DNA of 64,000 nucleotides from Prochlorococcus sp. RS04 (GTDB taxonomy: Bacteria; Cyanobacteriota; Cyanobacteriia; PCC-6307; Cyanobiaceae): positions 1,302,001-1,366,000 of the forward strand of contig NZ_CP018346.1 in the NCBI RefSeq assembly GCF_001989455.1, read 5' to 3'. A program made the position numbers and the translations under genes. The notes beneath the pieces were generated by a model. It searched no databases and was not told where the DNA came from. It worked only from the letters and a program-made list of their open reading frames with translations. The number at the start of each line of letters is the position of its first letter. The first letter of the stretch is position 1. Of the stretch, positions 53,967 through 63,600 are shown one piece after another.

Positions 53967-55343
53967 TTAGATAATATTTTTTATCGCTTCTTTAAACTCA
54001 CTTCTTTGTTTAACACCTTGCCATTGTTTTTTTAATAATTTTTCTTTAAAAAGTTGAACTGTTGGTGTGCCATTAATACCAGCTTGTTTTGCAATATCTT
54101 GATCTTTATCAATATCTATTTCAACGCCAAGAACTGCACCATCAAGTTCTTTAATTACCCTTTTTAACTGAGGTTTTAAAACATGACATGGGCCGCAACT
54201 TGGAGAACTAAAAATTACTAAGATAGGTTTTTTACTCTCGTGATAAAGTTTCCTTAATGCATAACTGCCCTTTTGCCATTCAGAATTTGAATCGAAAGTA
54301 TCTTCATTAACTTCTTCTTCATTAAAATCTGATGAATTAAGTTTTTTATCTGGTTCTGGTGTTTCTCTGACTATAGTTTTTGCTAAGTTTTTCTCGGCTA
54401 GCCATCTTTCAGTAGCTAATGCTGCCATGCATCCAGTTCCTGCAGCGGTAACTCCTTGTCTCCACTCAGAATCAACAACGTCACCTGCAGCGAAGATGCC
54501 TTCAATAGATGTTTCTGGCCTTCCTGATTTGCAAGCAATATAGCCTTTATTATCTAAATCAATTTTGTTGTCCAAGAATTTTGTATTAGGTGTGTGCCCT
54601 ATCGCGTAAAAAAGACCTTTTATATTGATTTCCCCTTTACCTTCTTGAGAGTGAATAGTTTCTATTCTCTCAAGCCATTCAGAGCCATCCACTTTATCAA
54701 CTTTTGTATTCCAATGAATTTCTATCTTTGGATTAGCTTTTACTCTGTCAACCATTGCTGCGCTAGCCCTTAATTTTTCTGATCGAACAATCAAATGCAC
54801 TTTACTTCCATACTTTGTGAGATATGCTGCTTCTTCACATGCAGAGTCGCCCCCTCCAATAACAGCTAATTCTTCATCTCTAAATTGTGGGGTGGCTCCA
54901 TCACATATTGCACAAGCACTTATTCCTTTACTCCAGAATTTATCTTCATTAATTACGCCTAATCTATTTGCACTTGCTCCAGTTGCAATAATAATTGAGT
55001 TAGATTTTATTGTTCCTTCTAAAGTTTTTAATTCAAAGGGATGTGAATCGGTATTAATTGAGACCACATCACTTTCGTATAAATTAGTGCCCCATCTTTC
55101 TGCTTGAGCCTTCATTAGATCCATCAATTCAGGACCAAGTACTCCATCTGGGAAACCTGGATAATTTTCAACAAATGTTGTAGTCATTAATTGCCCACCA
55201 GGAATTCCACCAGAATTAAATCCTGTTACAAGTAATGGTTGAAGATTTGCTCGTGCAGCATATATTGCAGCTGTGTAACCTGCAGGTCCCGAACCTATAA
55301 TTACAACATTTTCTACGTTTGAAATCTTCTCTTTATTTTCCAT
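53967..55343 (-). CDS. trxB: Thioredoxin reductase fused to thioredoxin (NTRC)
   Basis: 458-residue NADPH thioredoxin reductase with its own C-terminal thioredoxin, the NTRC of oxygenic phototrophs. FAD site GSGPAGY (17-23), redox pair CAIC (C144, C147), NADPH site GGGDSA (163-168). A ~40-residue acidic linker is followed by the thioredoxin domain with CGPC (C383, C386). It transfers electrons to 2-Cys peroxiredoxin in other cyanobacteria. Convergent with infA (9 bases between stops). Confidence 0.97.
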   Translation of the reverse strand: MENKEKISNVENVVIIGSGPAGYTAAIYAARANLQPLLVTGFNSGGIPGGQLMTTTFVENYPGFPDGVLGPELMDLMKAQAERWGTNLYESDVVSINTDSHPFELKTLEGTIKSNSIIIATGASANRLGVINEDKFWSKGISACAICDGATPQFRDEELAVIGGGDSACEEAAYLTKYGSKVHLIVRSEKLRASAAMVDRVKANPKIEIHWNTKVDKVDGSEWLERIETIHSQEGKGEINIKGLFYAIGHTPNTKFLDNKIDLDNKGYIACKSGRPETSIEGIFAAGDVVDSEWRQGVTAAGTGCMAALATERWLAEKNLAKTIVRETPEPDKKLNSSDFNEEEVNEDTFDSNSEWQKGSYALRKLYHESKKPILVIFSSPSCGPCHVLKPQLKRVIKELDGAVLGVEIDIDKDQDIAKQAGINGTPTVQLFKEKLLKKQWQGVKQRSEFKEAIKNII

Positions 55344-55422
55344 TTATTTGCTAATTTCAATATTAATAATAATAAACTAACCCGAATAATGTAGGGCGGA
55401 TTTCACTCGATAGAATTATTGC

Positions 55423-55647
55423 TTAATCGTTGACTTTTTGATCTAATAATTTTTTTAATTCCTTTGGAAAGTTTAAAACAGAATCTTTTAAATTTTCGTT
55501 CTTTTCTCCAATATGTAATATCCACTCTCTAAATTCTTCTGCAATTGCGTAACTATCTTCATATCTTTCTAGAGTATCCATTGCAGAAATTCTATTGGTT
55601 GCCCAACAGGTCGCTATGTCGATCCTTTTTCTAACGAAATTGTCCAT
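55423..55647 (-). CDS. Small protein of unknown function (74 aa)
   Basis: MDNFVRKRIDIATCWATNRISAMDTLERYEDSY then a helical, charged C-terminus. Soluble, one cysteine, no known domain. Between the NTRC gene and the His-rich protein, all minus strand. Confidence 0.62.
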   Translation of the reverse strand: MDNFVRKRIDIATCWATNRISAMDTLERYEDSYAIAEEFREWILHIGEKNENLKDSVLNFPKELKKLLDQKVND

Positions 55648-55746
55648 TCAAAGCATTAAGTTGTATATAGATAAACACACTAGAGAACTTATGTATTGTC
55701 TAATAAGTTACAACTTTGTACTTCCAAACAATAATTTAATCTTTAA

Positions 55747-55781
55747 TTTATATTTGAGCCAATTTTTGGGTTAAATATAAA
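55747..55781 (-). terminator. Imperfect long hairpin downstream of the His-rich protein gene
   Basis: TTTATATTT (55747-55755) pairs with AAATATAAA (55773-55781), with further pairs inside around GAGCC/GGGTT and one mismatch. It is AT-rich and lacks a T run on the minus strand, so a terminator role is only possible. Confidence 0.35.
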
Positions 55782-55801
55782 GAAAATATAAAGAAATAAA
55801 G

Positions 55802-56380
55802 TTAGACTGCCTCGCTGTGATTTGCAAGTAGCCTTTCAACTTCCTCAAAACCCTCTTTAGCTGAATTTATTGCAAGTTCCTCGCTAACTTTTTCTTCTGA
55901 TATTAATTTTGCGGATATTTTTTTTAAAAGTGTTTCTTTCTTTTCTCTTAGTGAACTAACAATTTCTTCTTCAATGATAGATTTTATTGCTTTAGAAATT
56001 ATTTTTTTATCATTTGCTTCCTCGAATGTGCCCTGAACTAATTCTTGAATAAATAATCGATGTACCTCACTACTCCGTAGAAAGCTTTCTGTGGCATTAA
56101 TAATTCCTTCAACAAGAGCTTCATCAGGTTCAGAACCATTTTCTGCCAGCTTAAATTCCCAATCTAGATGTCTTCTTTGCCAACCCGCAGAGTGCAGACT
56201 TGGCATGACTGTCTGTGAATAAGTATCAACTGACATTTCATAAATTCTCTCTGCTAATTTTTCGCACCAGTCTTTACCATGCTTTTCTAGGTTTTTCTGC
56301 ATTGCTTGTCTTGGAACAGCATGTCCACCATGATGACTGTGACATACTCCATCAGGACATTCGATTGCTTTTATACTCAT
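55802..56380 (-). CDS. Conserved-type protein with Cys/His-rich N-terminus
   Basis: 192 residues. N-terminus MSIKAIECPDGVCHSHHGGH (C8, C13, H14, H16, H17, H20) looks like a metal-binding site; the rest is helical and acidic (MPSLHSAGWQRRHLDWEFKLAENGSEPDEALVEGIINATESFL...). I recall similar proteins in marine cyanobacteria but no function. Divergent from pntA, 127 bases apart. Confidence 0.72.
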   Translation of the reverse strand: MSIKAIECPDGVCHSHHGGHAVPRQAMQKNLEKHGKDWCEKLAERIYEMSVDTYSQTVMPSLHSAGWQRRHLDWEFKLAENGSEPDEALVEGIINATESFLRSSEVHRLFIQELVQGTFEEANDKKIISKAIKSIIEEEIVSSLREKKETLLKKISAKLISEEKVSEELAINSAKEGFEEVERLLANHSEAV

Positions 56381-56507
56381 TTGATTATTTAGTACCTCTA
56401 TATTCTAGATAGCTATTTTTTATAGAAAAGAAAATATATTTTTAACAAAAATCCAAGACTTTTGACTTTCTTCAATTTATATTTAGTATGTTAAAAAAAT
56501 AAATAAA

Positions 56508-57638
56508 TTGACAAAGATACTTATTCCTTCCGAAACAAGCTCTGGTGAAAGGAGAGTTTCAGCTACGCCAGAAGCTGTAAAGAAATTAAAAAGCCTGGGA
56601 TGTGATGTTTATATTGAAAGTTCAGCAGGAAAATTATCAGGATTTAGTGACTTATCATATGAAGAATCGGGCGGAAAAATAATAAACAACGTAGATCAAA
56701 AAATTTGGGGTGAAGCTGACTTAATATTTTGTGTTCAAACTCCATCAGAGGATAATCTAACTAAGTTAAAGAAAGGCGCTGTTCTTATTGGTCTTCTTAA
56801 CCCATATGGTAATAAGGAGCTTCTTAGGATTATAAATAGTAATAAGATTTCAGCTTTATCACTAGAGTTGCTCCCGAGGATCAGTAGAGCTCAATCTTCT
56901 GATGTTCTCTCTTCACAGGCCAATATTGCTGGATATAAAGCAGTTCTTTTGGCTGCAAGTGAGTTAGATAGATATTTCCCAATGCTTATGACTGCGGCAG
57001 GGACAGTCCAACCTGCCAAAGTAGTGGTTCTTGGTGGAGGCGTTGCAGGATTACAGGCAGTTGCGACAGCAAAAAGACTTGGAGCAATAGTATTTGTATC
57101 TGATATTAGACCTGCTGTTAAAGAACAAGTAGAGTCCCTCGGAGCAAGATTTATAGAACTTCCTGAAGTTGAGGAAAAGCCCGGAGAGGCAGGAGGTTAT
57201 GCAAAAGCAGTAACACCCGAATTCCTATCAAAACAGAAGGCAACTTTAACTAAATATTTATCTGAAGCTGATGTTGCTATATGTACTGCGCAAGTTCTAG
57301 GTAAAAAGGCCCCTGTTTTAATAGACTCTCCTATGATTGAAAAAATGAGGTCTGGTGCAGTAGTTATTGATTTAGCAGTTTCTCAGGGAGGGAACTGCGA
57401 AGGATCAAAATCAAATGAAACTATTATCAAAGATGGGGTAAAACTTATAGGAGCGGGCGAATTACCCTCTTCAGTTCCTTATGATGCAAGTTCACTTTAT
57501 GCTAAGAACTTAACATCTTTGATTACACCATTTATAAAAGATGGTGTAATTAAATTAGATAAAGAGGATGAACTCATTTCTGGATGTTTATTAAGCGATG
57601 AAGGAGTTGTTCTTCAAAATAAAGTTTTTGAAAATTGA
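56508..57638 (+). CDS. pntA: Proton-translocating transhydrogenase alpha subunit, part 1
   Basis: NAD(H)-binding domain I of the membrane transhydrogenase, which uses the proton gradient to make NADPH from NADH. 376 residues from TTG at 56508 (TKILIPSETSSGERRVSATPEAV). GGGVAGLQA is the NAD-binding loop, RPAVKEQVESLGARF follows. The alpha chain is split, with the membrane part encoded separately at 57651. First gene of a three-gene operon. Confidence 0.96.
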   Translation: MTKILIPSETSSGERRVSATPEAVKKLKSLGCDVYIESSAGKLSGFSDLSYEESGGKIINNVDQKIWGEADLIFCVQTPSEDNLTKLKKGAVLIGLLNPYGNKELLRIINSNKISALSLELLPRISRAQSSDVLSSQANIAGYKAVLLAASELDRYFPMLMTAAGTVQPAKVVVLGGGVAGLQAVATAKRLGAIVFVSDIRPAVKEQVESLGARFIELPEVEEKPGEAGGYAKAVTPEFLSKQKATLTKYLSEADVAICTAQVLGKKAPVLIDSPMIEKMRSGAVVIDLAVSQGGNCEGSKSNETIIKDGVKLIGAGELPSSVPYDASSLYAKNLTSLITPFIKDGVIKLDKEDELISGCLLSDEGVVLQNKVFEN

Positions 57639-57650
57639 GGTTTTAAAATT

Positions 57651-57944
57651 ATGTCTTTTATAAGTCTTCTTTGGGTTCTTTTACTTGGTAGTTTGTTAGG
57701 CCTCGAGTTAATTGGAAAAGTTCCTCCTACTCTTCACACACCTCTAATGAGTGGAGCAAATGCAATTTCAGGAATAACAATGCTTGCAGCCTTGACTTTA
57801 ATTGTAAAAGCAGAAGGTAACGTACCACTTTTAATCATTGGTTCAGTTTCTCTTGGATTCGCTCTTTTCAACGTTGTAGGCGGTTTCTTTGTAACTGATC
57901 GAATGCTCGCGATGTTTAGTCGTAAACCATCAAATAAGAAGTAA
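57651..57944 (+). CDS. pntA2: Transhydrogenase alpha subunit, part 2 (membrane domain)
   Basis: 97 residues, three hydrophobic helices (SFISLLWVLLLGSLLGLELIG; ISGITMLAALTLIV; LIIGSVSLGFALFNVVGGFFV). GKVPPTLHTPLMSGANAISG is highly conserved. Follows pntA by 12 bases and precedes pntB by 8 bases. Confidence 0.95.
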   Translation: MSFISLLWVLLLGSLLGLELIGKVPPTLHTPLMSGANAISGITMLAALTLIVKAEGNVPLLIIGSVSLGFALFNVVGGFFVTDRMLAMFSRKPSNKK

Positions 57945-57952
57945 TTTTTAAC

Positions 57953-59392
57953 ATGAATCTACCTGTAATCATTAAATTCGTTATTGACCTTCTAGCAGTA
58001 CTTTTACTGGCGTTGGGAATAAAAGGGTTGTCAAAAGTAAAGTCAGCAAGGGATGCCAATAGATTAGCTGCATTTGCAATGTCGCTATCAGTAGTAGGAT
58101 TACTTTCTTATTATTTAGGCACTTCTGGTATTGCTATTCAGTCTTGGATTTGGATAATAATTGGATCAATCATAGGTAGTTTATTCGGAGCAATTCTTGC
58201 AAAAAAAGTACCTATGACCTCCATGCCTGAAACAGTGGCATTGTTCAATGGTTGTGGAGGAATGTCATCACTTTTAGTGGCCTTAGGAGTAGCTATTTTC
58301 CCTATGTCTGGTGGCCAAGAAAATTTTGATTTCTTTAAGTCACTGATTAACGAAGTTTCAATATCTGTTTCTATATTTGTTGGTGCCATAACTTTCACAG
58401 GTTCAATTGTGGCGATGGCAAAGTTACAGGGTTGGTTGTCAACTCCAGGATGGACTCAGAGCAAAGTTAGACATTTTGTAAATATTGTTTTTGCAGTTGC
58501 TTCCTTGATAGCCTTTTTTGATTTGATAAACGGCAATACAAGTTCTATTTGGCTTTTGGTTATAGTTTCTTCTTTATTAGGTATTGGAGTTACTTTACCA
58601 ATTGGTGGAGCTGATATGCCAGTCGTTATATCTTTATTAAATAGCTATTCAGGGATTGCAGCAGCAGCAGCAGGTTTCGTTGTAGATAGTCAGCTTTTGA
58701 TAGTAGCAGGCGCAATGGTTGGAGCAGCAGGTCTAATACTTACTCAAGTAATGTGCAAGGGTATGAATAGATCATTGGTCTCAGTTCTTTTTGGAGGATC
58801 TTTATCTGCGCAAAGTACGACCTCTTCTGGTTCAGGAGAATATACAAATATAACTTCTTGCAGTGTTGAAGAATGTGCATTGACTTTAGAGGCAGCCAAC
58901 AAGGTAATTATTGTTCCTGGTTATGGCCTAGCGGTAGCTCAAGCTCAACATACTTTAAGGGAAGTGACAAAAAAATTAGAACAAAACGGTATTGAAGTTG
59001 TTTACGCAATTCATCCTGTAGCAGGGAGGATGCCTGGACATATGAATGTACTTTTAGCAGAAGCAGATGTTCCTTACGAACAACTTAAAGAGATGGACGT
59101 TGTAAATCCTGATTTTCCAGCAACGGATGTTGTTTTAGTTTTAGGAGCAAATGATGTGGTTAATCCTCAAGCTAAAAATGATAGCTCTTCTCCTTTATAT
59201 GGCATGCCAGTTCTTGATGTGCAGGAAGCAAGAACGGTATTTGTAATTAAACGTGGTATGAGTGCAGGTTACTCCGGAATAAAAAATGATTTATTTGATT
59301 TACCAAATACCTCAATGGTCTTTGGTGATGCAAAAAAGGTACTGAATGATTTGATTGGAGAATTAAAGGATCTTGGGGTTGGGGAGAAATAA
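57953..59392 (+). CDS. pntB: Transhydrogenase beta subunit
   Basis: 479 residues: eight or nine membrane helices of domain II (through about 275), then the NADP(H)-binding domain III with VIIVPGYGLAVAQAQ, HPVAGRMPGHMNVLLAEADVPY and LVLGANDVVNP. Complete. Its 3' end overlaps the start of the next ORF by 20 bases if that starts at TTG 59373. Confidence 0.96.
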   Translation: MNLPVIIKFVIDLLAVLLLALGIKGLSKVKSARDANRLAAFAMSLSVVGLLSYYLGTSGIAIQSWIWIIIGSIIGSLFGAILAKKVPMTSMPETVALFNGCGGMSSLLVALGVAIFPMSGGQENFDFFKSLINEVSISVSIFVGAITFTGSIVAMAKLQGWLSTPGWTQSKVRHFVNIVFAVASLIAFFDLINGNTSSIWLLVIVSSLLGIGVTLPIGGADMPVVISLLNSYSGIAAAAAGFVVDSQLLIVAGAMVGAAGLILTQVMCKGMNRSLVSVLFGGSLSAQSTTSSGSGEYTNITSCSVEECALTLEAANKVIIVPGYGLAVAQAQHTLREVTKKLEQNGIEVVYAIHPVAGRMPGHMNVLLAEADVPYEQLKEMDVVNPDFPATDVVLVLGANDVVNPQAKNDSSSPLYGMPVLDVQEARTVFVIKRGMSAGYSGIKNDLFDLPNTSMVFGDAKKVLNDLIGELKDLGVGEK

Positions 59393-60461
59393 TAGCATAT
59401 CTTTTAGTTTTTCAGATTACCTAAAAAATAAGCCATTTCAAGAAGTTTTACCTTGGATAGGTGGCGACTTACAAACTTTGAGAGATACTTTTGTTATTGA
59501 TTTTGGTAAATCAAAAAAAAATAAAAAAATATTCTTTCCGATTAATAAAATTCTTTCTAAAAAATTTGAATGTGATTATCTTTTAGGGTTTTTAGAATTA
59601 CCTGATAACTTAGACTCACTTAGGGGTTTTGTAATCGTTACTCATGGATTAGGAGGCTCAACTAAACGGTTTGGTTTAAGAAGAATCTCTAGGAAATTAG
59701 CAAATAATGGTTTTGGTGTTCTTAAATTAAATCTAAGAGGATCTGGATCAGCGAGATATTTAGCTAAAGGAAATTATTGTGCTAGATGCTCCAGTGATGT
59801 TATTTCAGCAATTAATTATTTTAAAAAATTGATTAATTTAGAGTTTAAAGATCTTATGAAAAGGAATAATAATCTTCCAATTTACGGAGTTGGATTATCT
59901 TTAGGCGGAACAATTCTTTTAAATGCCTGCCTAGATTACGATGAAAACAAAGGAGAAAAACTTTTAGATGGTCTTGCCTGCGTGAGTACCCCTTTGGATT
60001 TATCTTCATGCAGTCTCTGTATTGAAAAACCTAGAAATTCTATCTACCAAAAATGGTTACTTCACCGCTTAAAAAATCAGTTATGGGAGGGATTTAATGA
60101 TGAAGGAAAACTACTTGATAACGAGAAATTAAGAATAAAAATTAGAAATTTAAAAAGTATAAGAGAATTTGATCAGAAATTTACAGCTCCTAGTTGGGGA
60201 TTTAATTCTTTAGAAGATTACTATATTAAAGCTTCTCCAATATTTAGAATCCAAAACTCAATAAAAAAATTACCTCCAATGCTTTTTATTCATGCGAAGG
60301 ATGATCCCTGGGTTCCATATAAGGATACTTTGAATTTAAGAAAAGAATCTATTGATAAATTCACTATTTTTATAACTGAAAAAGGAGGTCATAATGGTTT
60401 TCATTCGATTAATGGCTGCTGGTCAGATGAAGTCGTAAAGAACTGGTTTATTAGTATATAG
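59373..60461 (+). CDS. YheT-family alpha/beta hydrolase
   Basis: 362-residue hydrolase of the YheT (ABHD1/3-like) group. THGLGGSTK oxyanion region, nucleophile GLSLGGT, acid in IHAKDDPWVPY and histidine in GGHNGF. Starts from TTG at 59373, which overlaps the pntB stop; another start downstream is possible. Substrates are probably lipids, by family. Convergent with the ferredoxin-like gene (11-base overlap). Confidence 0.85.
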   Translation: MGLGRNNSISFSFSDYLKNKPFQEVLPWIGGDLQTLRDTFVIDFGKSKKNKKIFFPINKILSKKFECDYLLGFLELPDNLDSLRGFVIVTHGLGGSTKRFGLRRISRKLANNGFGVLKLNLRGSGSARYLAKGNYCARCSSDVISAINYFKKLINLEFKDLMKRNNNLPIYGVGLSLGGTILLNACLDYDENKGEKLLDGLACVSTPLDLSSCSLCIEKPRNSIYQKWLLHRLKNQLWEGFNDEGKLLDNEKLRIKIRNLKSIREFDQKFTAPSWGFNSLEDYYIKASPIFRIQNSIKKLPPMLFIHAKDDPWVPYKDTLNLRKESIDKFTIFITEKGGHNGFHSINGCWSDEVVKNWFISI

Positions 60462-60792
60462 GACTATTTAAAAATGGTGTTTTTTTGAAAATCCATTTTT
60501 CTATTGGCTTACCGTTAATAACATGTGAGGTAAAAATTTCAGAAATTTTTTCTGGAGAAACTTTCTCATACCAAATACCATCAGGCCAAATAAGAAGAAT
60601 TGGACCGTTCTTGCATACCCTTAAACAGTCAGCTTTTGATCTTAATATATGAACGTTTTTTGTAGAGGGATCATTCTCAAATTTTTTTAAAGTCTTTTTC
60701 AGACATTCCCACGTTTTTTGACCTTCGTTGCCTTTAAAGCATTTCTGTTTTGTGGGTGTTGCACATAGTAAAAGATGTTTTTTTATATTCAC
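60451..60792 (-). CDS. Thioredoxin-like [2Fe-2S] ferredoxin domain protein
   Basis: 113 residues of the TRX-Fd fold. Cysteine ligands C10 and C18 in LLCATPTKQKC and C56 and C60 in ADCLRVC match the four-Cys arrangement of these ferredoxins; NGPILLIWPDGIWYEKVSPEKISEI is the C-terminal signature. Three bases after dxr on the same strand. Partner unknown. Confidence 0.88.
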   Translation of the reverse strand: MNIKKHLLLCATPTKQKCFKGNEGQKTWECLKKTLKKFENDPSTKNVHILRSKADCLRVCKNGPILLIWPDGIWYEKVSPEKISEIFTSHVINGKPIEKWIFKKTPFLNSPIY

Positions 60793-60794
60793 TT

Positions 60795-62024
60795 TTATCC
60801 AATACTTACGTATTTTTTCCCTTTTTTAATTTCTTGCTCAACAAAAAGTCTGGCCCAATTGTCTACTTCAAGAATATCCTCCAATGCGGGACTCAAATTC
60901 AAATTCTCCATATGTGATTCACAGGCTTTACTTATAAATGTTGGAATTTCTTGAAAAGAAATTTTTTCTTTAAGGAATTTTTCAACAGCCATTTCATTAG
61001 CAGCATTTAAGACTGCAGGCATAGTCCCAGAAGATTTTCCTGCGGCATAGGCTAGTCCCATGCATGGATATTTAAACTCGTCTGGCTCTTTAAAAGTTAA
61101 TTTTCCAATTTCACTTAGGTTTAATCTTTTCCAATTTGTTTTAAATCTTTCAGGCCAACTCATCGCGTATAAAATGGGTAGTTTCATATCTGGCCAACCT
61201 AATTGAGCTAATACTGAAGAATCTTCCATCTCAATCATTGAATGAATAATACTTTGAGGGTGGATAACTATTTCGATATTTTCGTAAGAGGTCCCAAATA
61301 AATAATGAGCTTCTATAACTTCTAATCCTTTATTCATAAGAGTTGCAGAATCTACAGTTATTTTTTTTCCCATATCCCAATTAGGATGTGAAGTTGCATC
61401 TTCCACTGTGACATGTTTTAAATCCTCAACGGCCCAATCTCTGAAAGCACCACCAGAAGCTGTTAAATGTATGGCTTTTAAACCTTTAGGTATCTCTCCT
61501 GTAGAAAAATCTGCATTTTCATAATTGGGTAATCCTTGTAAACATTGAAAGATAGCAGAATGTTCTGAATCAGCAGGTAAAAGCCTACTATTATTTTTCT
61601 TTAATGCTGGAATAACAATTGGTCCTGCCGCAATTAAAGTTTCTTTGTTAGCAAGTGCAATATTTTTCCCCGCATTTATTGCTGACATTGTTGGAATTAA
61701 GCCTGCACAGCCTACTATCCCTGTTACCACAGTATCTGCCTTATCCCACGCTGCAACAGCGTTAATCCCCTCCTTTCCACTCAAAACCAAGGGAGCACTA
61801 TCCAAATCTAAGTTATTAATATTATCTTTTAAATCTTCTATAAGATTTTCATCCTCAATCGCAACTACTTCTGGTTTATGTGTTTTAACTTGTTCTGTTA
61901 ATAAATTAATATTTCTTCCTGCCGAAAGAGCTACGGCTTTAAACTTATCAGGCTGCTCACTAGCAATTTCGAGAGTTTGAGTCCCTATTGAACCAGTAGA
62001 ACCGAGCACAGTAATGTATTTCAA
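60795..62024 (-). CDS. dxr: 1-deoxy-D-xylulose 5-phosphate reductoisomerase
   Basis: First committed enzyme of the MEP isoprenoid pathway (carotenoids, chlorophyll phytyl and quinone tails). 409 residues. NADPH site [13 protein letters not shown] (8-20), [11 protein letters not shown] and [13 protein letters not shown] with metal-binding acids, [23 protein letters not shown] and [11 protein letters not shown] are all present. Normal length. Confidence 0.97.
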   Translation of the reverse strand: MKYITVLGSTGSIGTQTLEIASEQPDKFKAVALSAGRNINLLTEQVKTHKPEVVAIEDENLIEDLKDNINNLDLDSAPLVLSGKEGINAVAAWDKADTVVTGIVGCAGLIPTMSAINAGKNIALANKETLIAAGPIVIPALKKNNSRLLPADSEHSAIFQCLQGLPNYENADFSTGEIPKGLKAIHLTASGGAFRDWAVEDLKHVTVEDATSHPNWDMGKKITVDSATLMNKGLEVIEAHYLFGTSYENIEIVIHPQSIIHSMIEMEDSSVLAQLGWPDMKLPILYAMSWPERFKTNWKRLNLSEIGKLTFKEPDEFKYPCMGLAYAAGKSSGTMPAVLNAANEMAVEKFLKEKISFQEIPTFISKACESHMENLNLSPALEDILEVDNWARLFVEQEIKKGKKYVSIG

Positions 62025-62106
62025 TTTTCTCTGATATTTCTAATATCTTCCCATTTAAAGGTGTATTTAAAAAACAAAAATTTCAAATTGGTTTTTTTCT
62101 TAAAAT

Positions 62107-63576
62107 TTAGACCCTTATCCATGTTGTTATTTCCTTTGATTGATCAATAAGTTCAATACCTTTTTCTTTTAATAAATTCCTGATATCATCAGCCTTTGCA
62201 TAATTCTTTTCCTTTTTTGCTTTCAATCTTTCATTAATAAGCGATGATATTTCTTCTTCTGTTATTCTACTTTCTTTTACTAAAACCTCTTTTTTAAGAC
62301 CAAGCACCTCAGTCAACTTTTCAAGGGTTTTAAAATTCTCAAGTAGAAAGAATTTTTCATTTAGGTCTATTTTAAAACCTTCAACCCTTTGAAATTGGTT
62401 TAAAAAGTTTTTTAATGGTTTCGCTAAATCGTAAATAATTGCAATTGCACCAGCTGTATTAAGGTCATTTCCCAGAGCCTCAGAAAATTTAAGCATTTTT
62501 TGAGATAATTCAAAACTTATTTTCTCTTTATATTCTTCTTCGATAGATTCATTTTTATTAATAGATTTAAAAGTATCTTTTGTAAGGTCAATAAAAGAAA
62601 GGGCTATATTAATATTTTTCCAAGCTTCTGAAGCACTCCTTAAAGCTTCTTCAGTAAAATCAAGTGGTTTTCTATAATTCACAGTCATAACAAAATATCG
62701 CAAAGTCATAGGGCTTATGCCTGACTTAATTAGCTCTCTGATAGTTTTAAAATTTTTAAGGGATTTACTCATCTTTTGTCCATTTACATTGACCATCCCA
62801 TTGTGTAACCAATAGTTAGCTAGCTTTTTGCCATTGGCTGCTTCTGATTGGGCGATTTCATTCTCATGATGTGGAAAAATCAAATCAGAACCACCTAAAT
62901 GGATATCAATAGTATCTCCTAATTCATCTTTAACCATCGCTGAACATTCAATATGCCATCCTGGCCTACCTTTGCCCCATGGCGAATCAAAAAATGGTTC
63001 ATCATCTTTGGCTTTTTTCCATAGTGCAAAATCTTGCGGATTAAGTTTTTTACTATTTTCATCATTAGCCATTCTTCCTTGCTGATTAATATTTTGTTCT
63101 TGTATATTTTGATTACTTAGCTTTCCATAATTTTTATTTTTAAAAACAGAATAATAAACATCTCCATCCCTAGAGTATGCATAACCTTTGTCCTCAAGGA
63201 TTGTTATGAAGGAGCAGATATTGCATATATGATTCGTTGCTCTTGGCATACTATCCGGACGCATTATTCCTAAAGAATCCATATCTTTATGAAATTCAAT
63301 AATATTTTTTTCAGATACTTCCTTCATTGAACTGCTTTCTTCTCTAGCTCTTTTTAAGATCTTGTCATCAATATCTGTAAAATTTTGAACATACTTTACT
63401 TTGAAATCACTGTAAATTAAAAATCTTCTCAATACATCCCAAGCTATATAACTTCTTGCATGACCAAGATGACATAAATCATAAACAGTAACTCCACAAC
63501 AATAAATTTTAACAACATCATCAATAGGCTTAAAAACCTCAACTCTTTTGCTTAAAGTATTAAAAAGTTTGATCAT
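62107..63576 (-). CDS. cysS: Cysteinyl-tRNA synthetase
   Basis: Class I synthetase, 489 residues. HIGH motif appears as HLGH (36-39), KMSKS at 268-272, zinc ligands near C27, C211 (HIECSAM) and the HHENE segment. Complete. Confidence 0.98.
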   Translation of the reverse strand: MIKLFNTLSKRVEVFKPIDDVVKIYCCGVTVYDLCHLGHARSYIAWDVLRRFLIYSDFKVKYVQNFTDIDDKILKRAREESSSMKEVSEKNIIEFHKDMDSLGIMRPDSMPRATNHICNICSFITILEDKGYAYSRDGDVYYSVFKNKNYGKLSNQNIQEQNINQQGRMANDENSKKLNPQDFALWKKAKDDEPFFDSPWGKGRPGWHIECSAMVKDELGDTIDIHLGGSDLIFPHHENEIAQSEAANGKKLANYWLHNGMVNVNGQKMSKSLKNFKTIRELIKSGISPMTLRYFVMTVNYRKPLDFTEEALRSASEAWKNINIALSFIDLTKDTFKSINKNESIEEEYKEKISFELSQKMLKFSEALGNDLNTAGAIAIIYDLAKPLKNFLNQFQRVEGFKIDLNEKFFLLENFKTLEKLTEVLGLKKEVLVKESRITEEEISSLINERLKAKKEKNYAKADDIRNLLKEKGIELIDQSKEITTWIRV

Positions 63577-63600
63577 CTTAAATTAAGTATTTCATAAGGT

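Noticed and set aside
61645-61980. 111-codon plus-strand ORF opposite dxr
   Set aside because: Shadow of dxr; no independent support.
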